This document shows positions 20,257-21,476 of a stretch of DNA of 21,476 nt, in pieces. Under the pieces are notes generated by a model that did no database searches, was not told the DNA's origin, and saw only the letters and a program-made list of their open reading frames with translations. The first letter of the stretch is position 1. The number at the start of each line of letters is the position of its first letter. Source of the stretch: Dimargaris cristalligena (lineage: Eukaryota > Kickxellomycota > Dimargaritomycetes > Dimargaritales > Dimargaritaceae); the NCBI GenBank assembly GCA_027576995.1, contig JANBQC010000493.1, positions 1 through 21,476 on the forward strand, written 5' to 3'. A program made the position numbers and the translations under genes.

Positions 20257-20315
20257 ATGCCCGCCGACTCTACCCGTACTCCACCAAACGCTTGGAACAG
20301 CAATGTTGCCATTGA
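20118..20315 (+). other. Upstream ORF overlapping the SNARE start (65 codons)
   Basis: An ATG at 20118 opens a frame that runs past the SNARE ATG (20257) in a different frame and stops at 20315. It is Ser/Pro-rich with no domain. If the leader includes it, it would repress or require leaky scanning; if transcription starts after 20118, it is irrelevant. Confidence 0.3.
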
Positions 20316-21019
20316 TGTCTACCCACGGCCGGGGTCGTCCGCTGCCCTTCTGCCGCCGCCTAACCGCCCCACCTCCAACTGGGTCGATGACGAACAGCAG
20401 CTGCAAACCACCGTTCTTCGTCAGCAGGACCAGCAGCTTGACTCTGTGATGGGCACCGTCAAGAACATCCGCCAGATGGCCCACACTATGGGCTCCGAAC
20501 TAGAGGACCATAACGTGTACGTCGTATTCTATAGTCTCCAGTCTATAATTGTATGCCAAGTACAGCTCCCGAATACCCCAAACCACCCCTCTTCTTACTG
20601 ATTGTTTATGCTTCTATTCAACTACAATACCTTTCCTGCTATATATAGGATGCTCGAGGAGATGGATACCCAGACCGACTCCACACAAAACAAGCTATCC
20701 CGGGCCATGCGGGGCATCGATACCATCATTCGGAAAAACTCAAGTAGGTACCTTACTGGCTAACCCCCCCCCCACCTCCTATACTATATCATTTCGGCCG
20801 GCACTATCCCAATATCACCTATATTACATGCTCCTTACCAAAACTACCTCGTCTATTACCTGTAACCCCAAGCCTAACTAACCACTGCCTCTTATTTTAT
20901 TTAATTTTGCATTCCATTTTCCCCTCTGACGTATTTCACTAGGCAACAAGTCATTTTACCTAATTTTATTCCTCATTCTGACCATCTTCATACTACTGGC
21001 TCTGGTCATCTTTACTTAA
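20257..21019 (+). CDS. Short syntaxin-6/Tlg1-like Qc-SNARE, tail-anchored (3 exons, 143 aa)
   Basis: Exons are 20257-20516, 20649-20743 and 20943-21019, with donors GTACGT and GTAGGT, acceptors TAG, and kept frame (260+95+77 = 432 nt). Residues 1-48 are a Pro/Ser/Asn-rich tail. A SNARE coiled coil spans about 53-113 with the pattern QQDQQLDSVMGTVKNI, MGSELE and VMLEEMD, then DSTQNKLSRAM. A C-terminal membrane anchor (about 122-142, ending VIFT) follows. The pattern is closest to syntaxin 6/Tlg1, with syntaxin 8 and Bet1 as alternatives. Such proteins act in Golgi-endosome vesicle fusion. Two oddities: the Habc-type N-terminal domain of syntaxin 6/Tlg1 is not visible in or upstream of the gene, and the central 0-layer Gln is His85 (CAT at 20509-20511). 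Intron 2 has a C-run at 20763-20773. Confidence 0.9.
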
Positions 21020-21403
21020 TGCTATCACGCCTTGTATCATTGAATGTTGTACCTGTATACCTTGCCCTCCCCATCACCATCCACTCTGTAATTATGCTAA
21101 CTAAAGCTGATCATTGTCCCTTTCGAAGAAATACTTTAGGCCTATGGGAATCGCCCGGGTTATATAATGCTATCTTCAAAGCTTTGTATATTTTTAGATT
21201 AGCCAAATCCCACATCTCCAACTAAGTAATTAAGGTACCAATTAAAGCACCGGTAAATGCGCAGACTAGTCGGATGGATAGTCCGTGTAACCAAGAGAAT
21301 TTGGTGCTGTAGGACCTAAAAAAAAAACTAGAAGGAAAAACACGATATGTCATAAAAGTGCGCCCTCCCCCGCCCCCGACCAAAAAATAGCACAAAAAGG
21401 AAA
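21020..21403. other. Intergenic region between the SNARE gene and tRNA-Ala
   Basis: It holds the SNARE 3' flank and the tRNA-Ala terminator. No further gene was seen. Confidence 0.6.
21394..21398 (-). terminator. RNA polymerase III terminator of tRNA-Ala
   Basis: TTTTT on the minus strand begins 6 nt past the tRNA 3' end. A second run of six T lies at about 21382-21387. Confidence 0.7.
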
Positions 21404-21476
21404 TGGAGGACCAGGGTATCGATCCCCGTGCCTCTCGCATGCTAAGCGAGCGCTCTCCCATTTGAGCTAGACCCCC
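21404..21476 (-). tRNA. tRNA-Ala (anticodon AGC), intronless
   Basis: This 73-nt gene is complete at the window edge. Acceptor strands GGGGGTC and GTCCTCC give the G3:U70 wobble pair that identifies tRNA-Ala, with discriminator A at 21404 and one U6-U67 mismatch. The anticodon stem CTCGC/GCGAG encloses TTAGCAT, so the anticodon is AGC (21441-21443). The T arm contains GATCGATACCC, as in many eukaryotic Ala tRNAs. There is no encoded CCA. Confidence 0.96.

Overview
This is a eukaryotic nuclear window, most likely from an early-diverging (non-Dikarya) filamentous fungus. Evidence: compact spliced genes with GTAAGT-like donors, eukaryotic tRNA genes without encoded CCA, fungal-type proteins (a Hus1 resembling fission-yeast Hus1, a Thp3/LENG8-type SAC3 protein, and a cysteine-rich ectodomain/TM/SH3 membrane protein), TATA boxes, and many TA, CA and GT microsatellites. 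A Zoopagomycota/Kickxellomycotina-like source is a guess from general character, not shown. No transposon, virus, rRNA, CRISPR array or gene cluster was recognised.

Layout, left to right. (1) tRNA-Pro(CGG), 89-160, plus. (2) HUS1, 414-2427, minus: seven exons that I could rebuild completely (307 aa), including a 13-nt microexon. (3) An intronless gene, 3897-5636, minus, for a secreted-N-terminus, single-pass membrane protein with a 16-cysteine ectodomain and a cytosolic SH3 domain. (4) A ~6 kb stretch, 5637-11607, without a recognisable gene; it holds promoters, microsatellites, and a switch from purine-rich to pyrimidine-rich plus strand. (5) An intronless OTU1-type deubiquitinase gene, 11608-13272, plus, with a long Ser/Arg-rich N-terminal region and an Asp-to-Asn change in its active-site motif. 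(6) A four-exon Maf/ASMTL-type nucleotide pyrophosphatase gene, 13885-15572, minus, tail-to-tail with the OTU gene. (7) A THP3/LENG8-like SAC3-domain gene, 17145 to about 19416, minus, three visible coding exons and no AUG at its expected N-terminus. (8) A divergently transcribed three-exon gene, 20257-21019, plus, for a short syntaxin-6/Tlg1-like Qc-SNARE that lacks a visible Habc domain and has His in place of the ionic 0-layer Gln. (9) tRNA-Ala(AGC), 21404-21476, minus, ending exactly at the window edge.

The genes are ordinary housekeeping functions (checkpoint clamp, surface protein, ubiquitin removal, nucleotide-pool cleaning, mRNA splicing/export, vesicle fusion) and do not form a pathway. 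The points most worth checking are the candidate CUG start of THP3, the SNARE 0-layer histidine, the HUS1 microexon, the OTU active-site substitution with its RS-like fusion, and the SH3 receptor-like protein.
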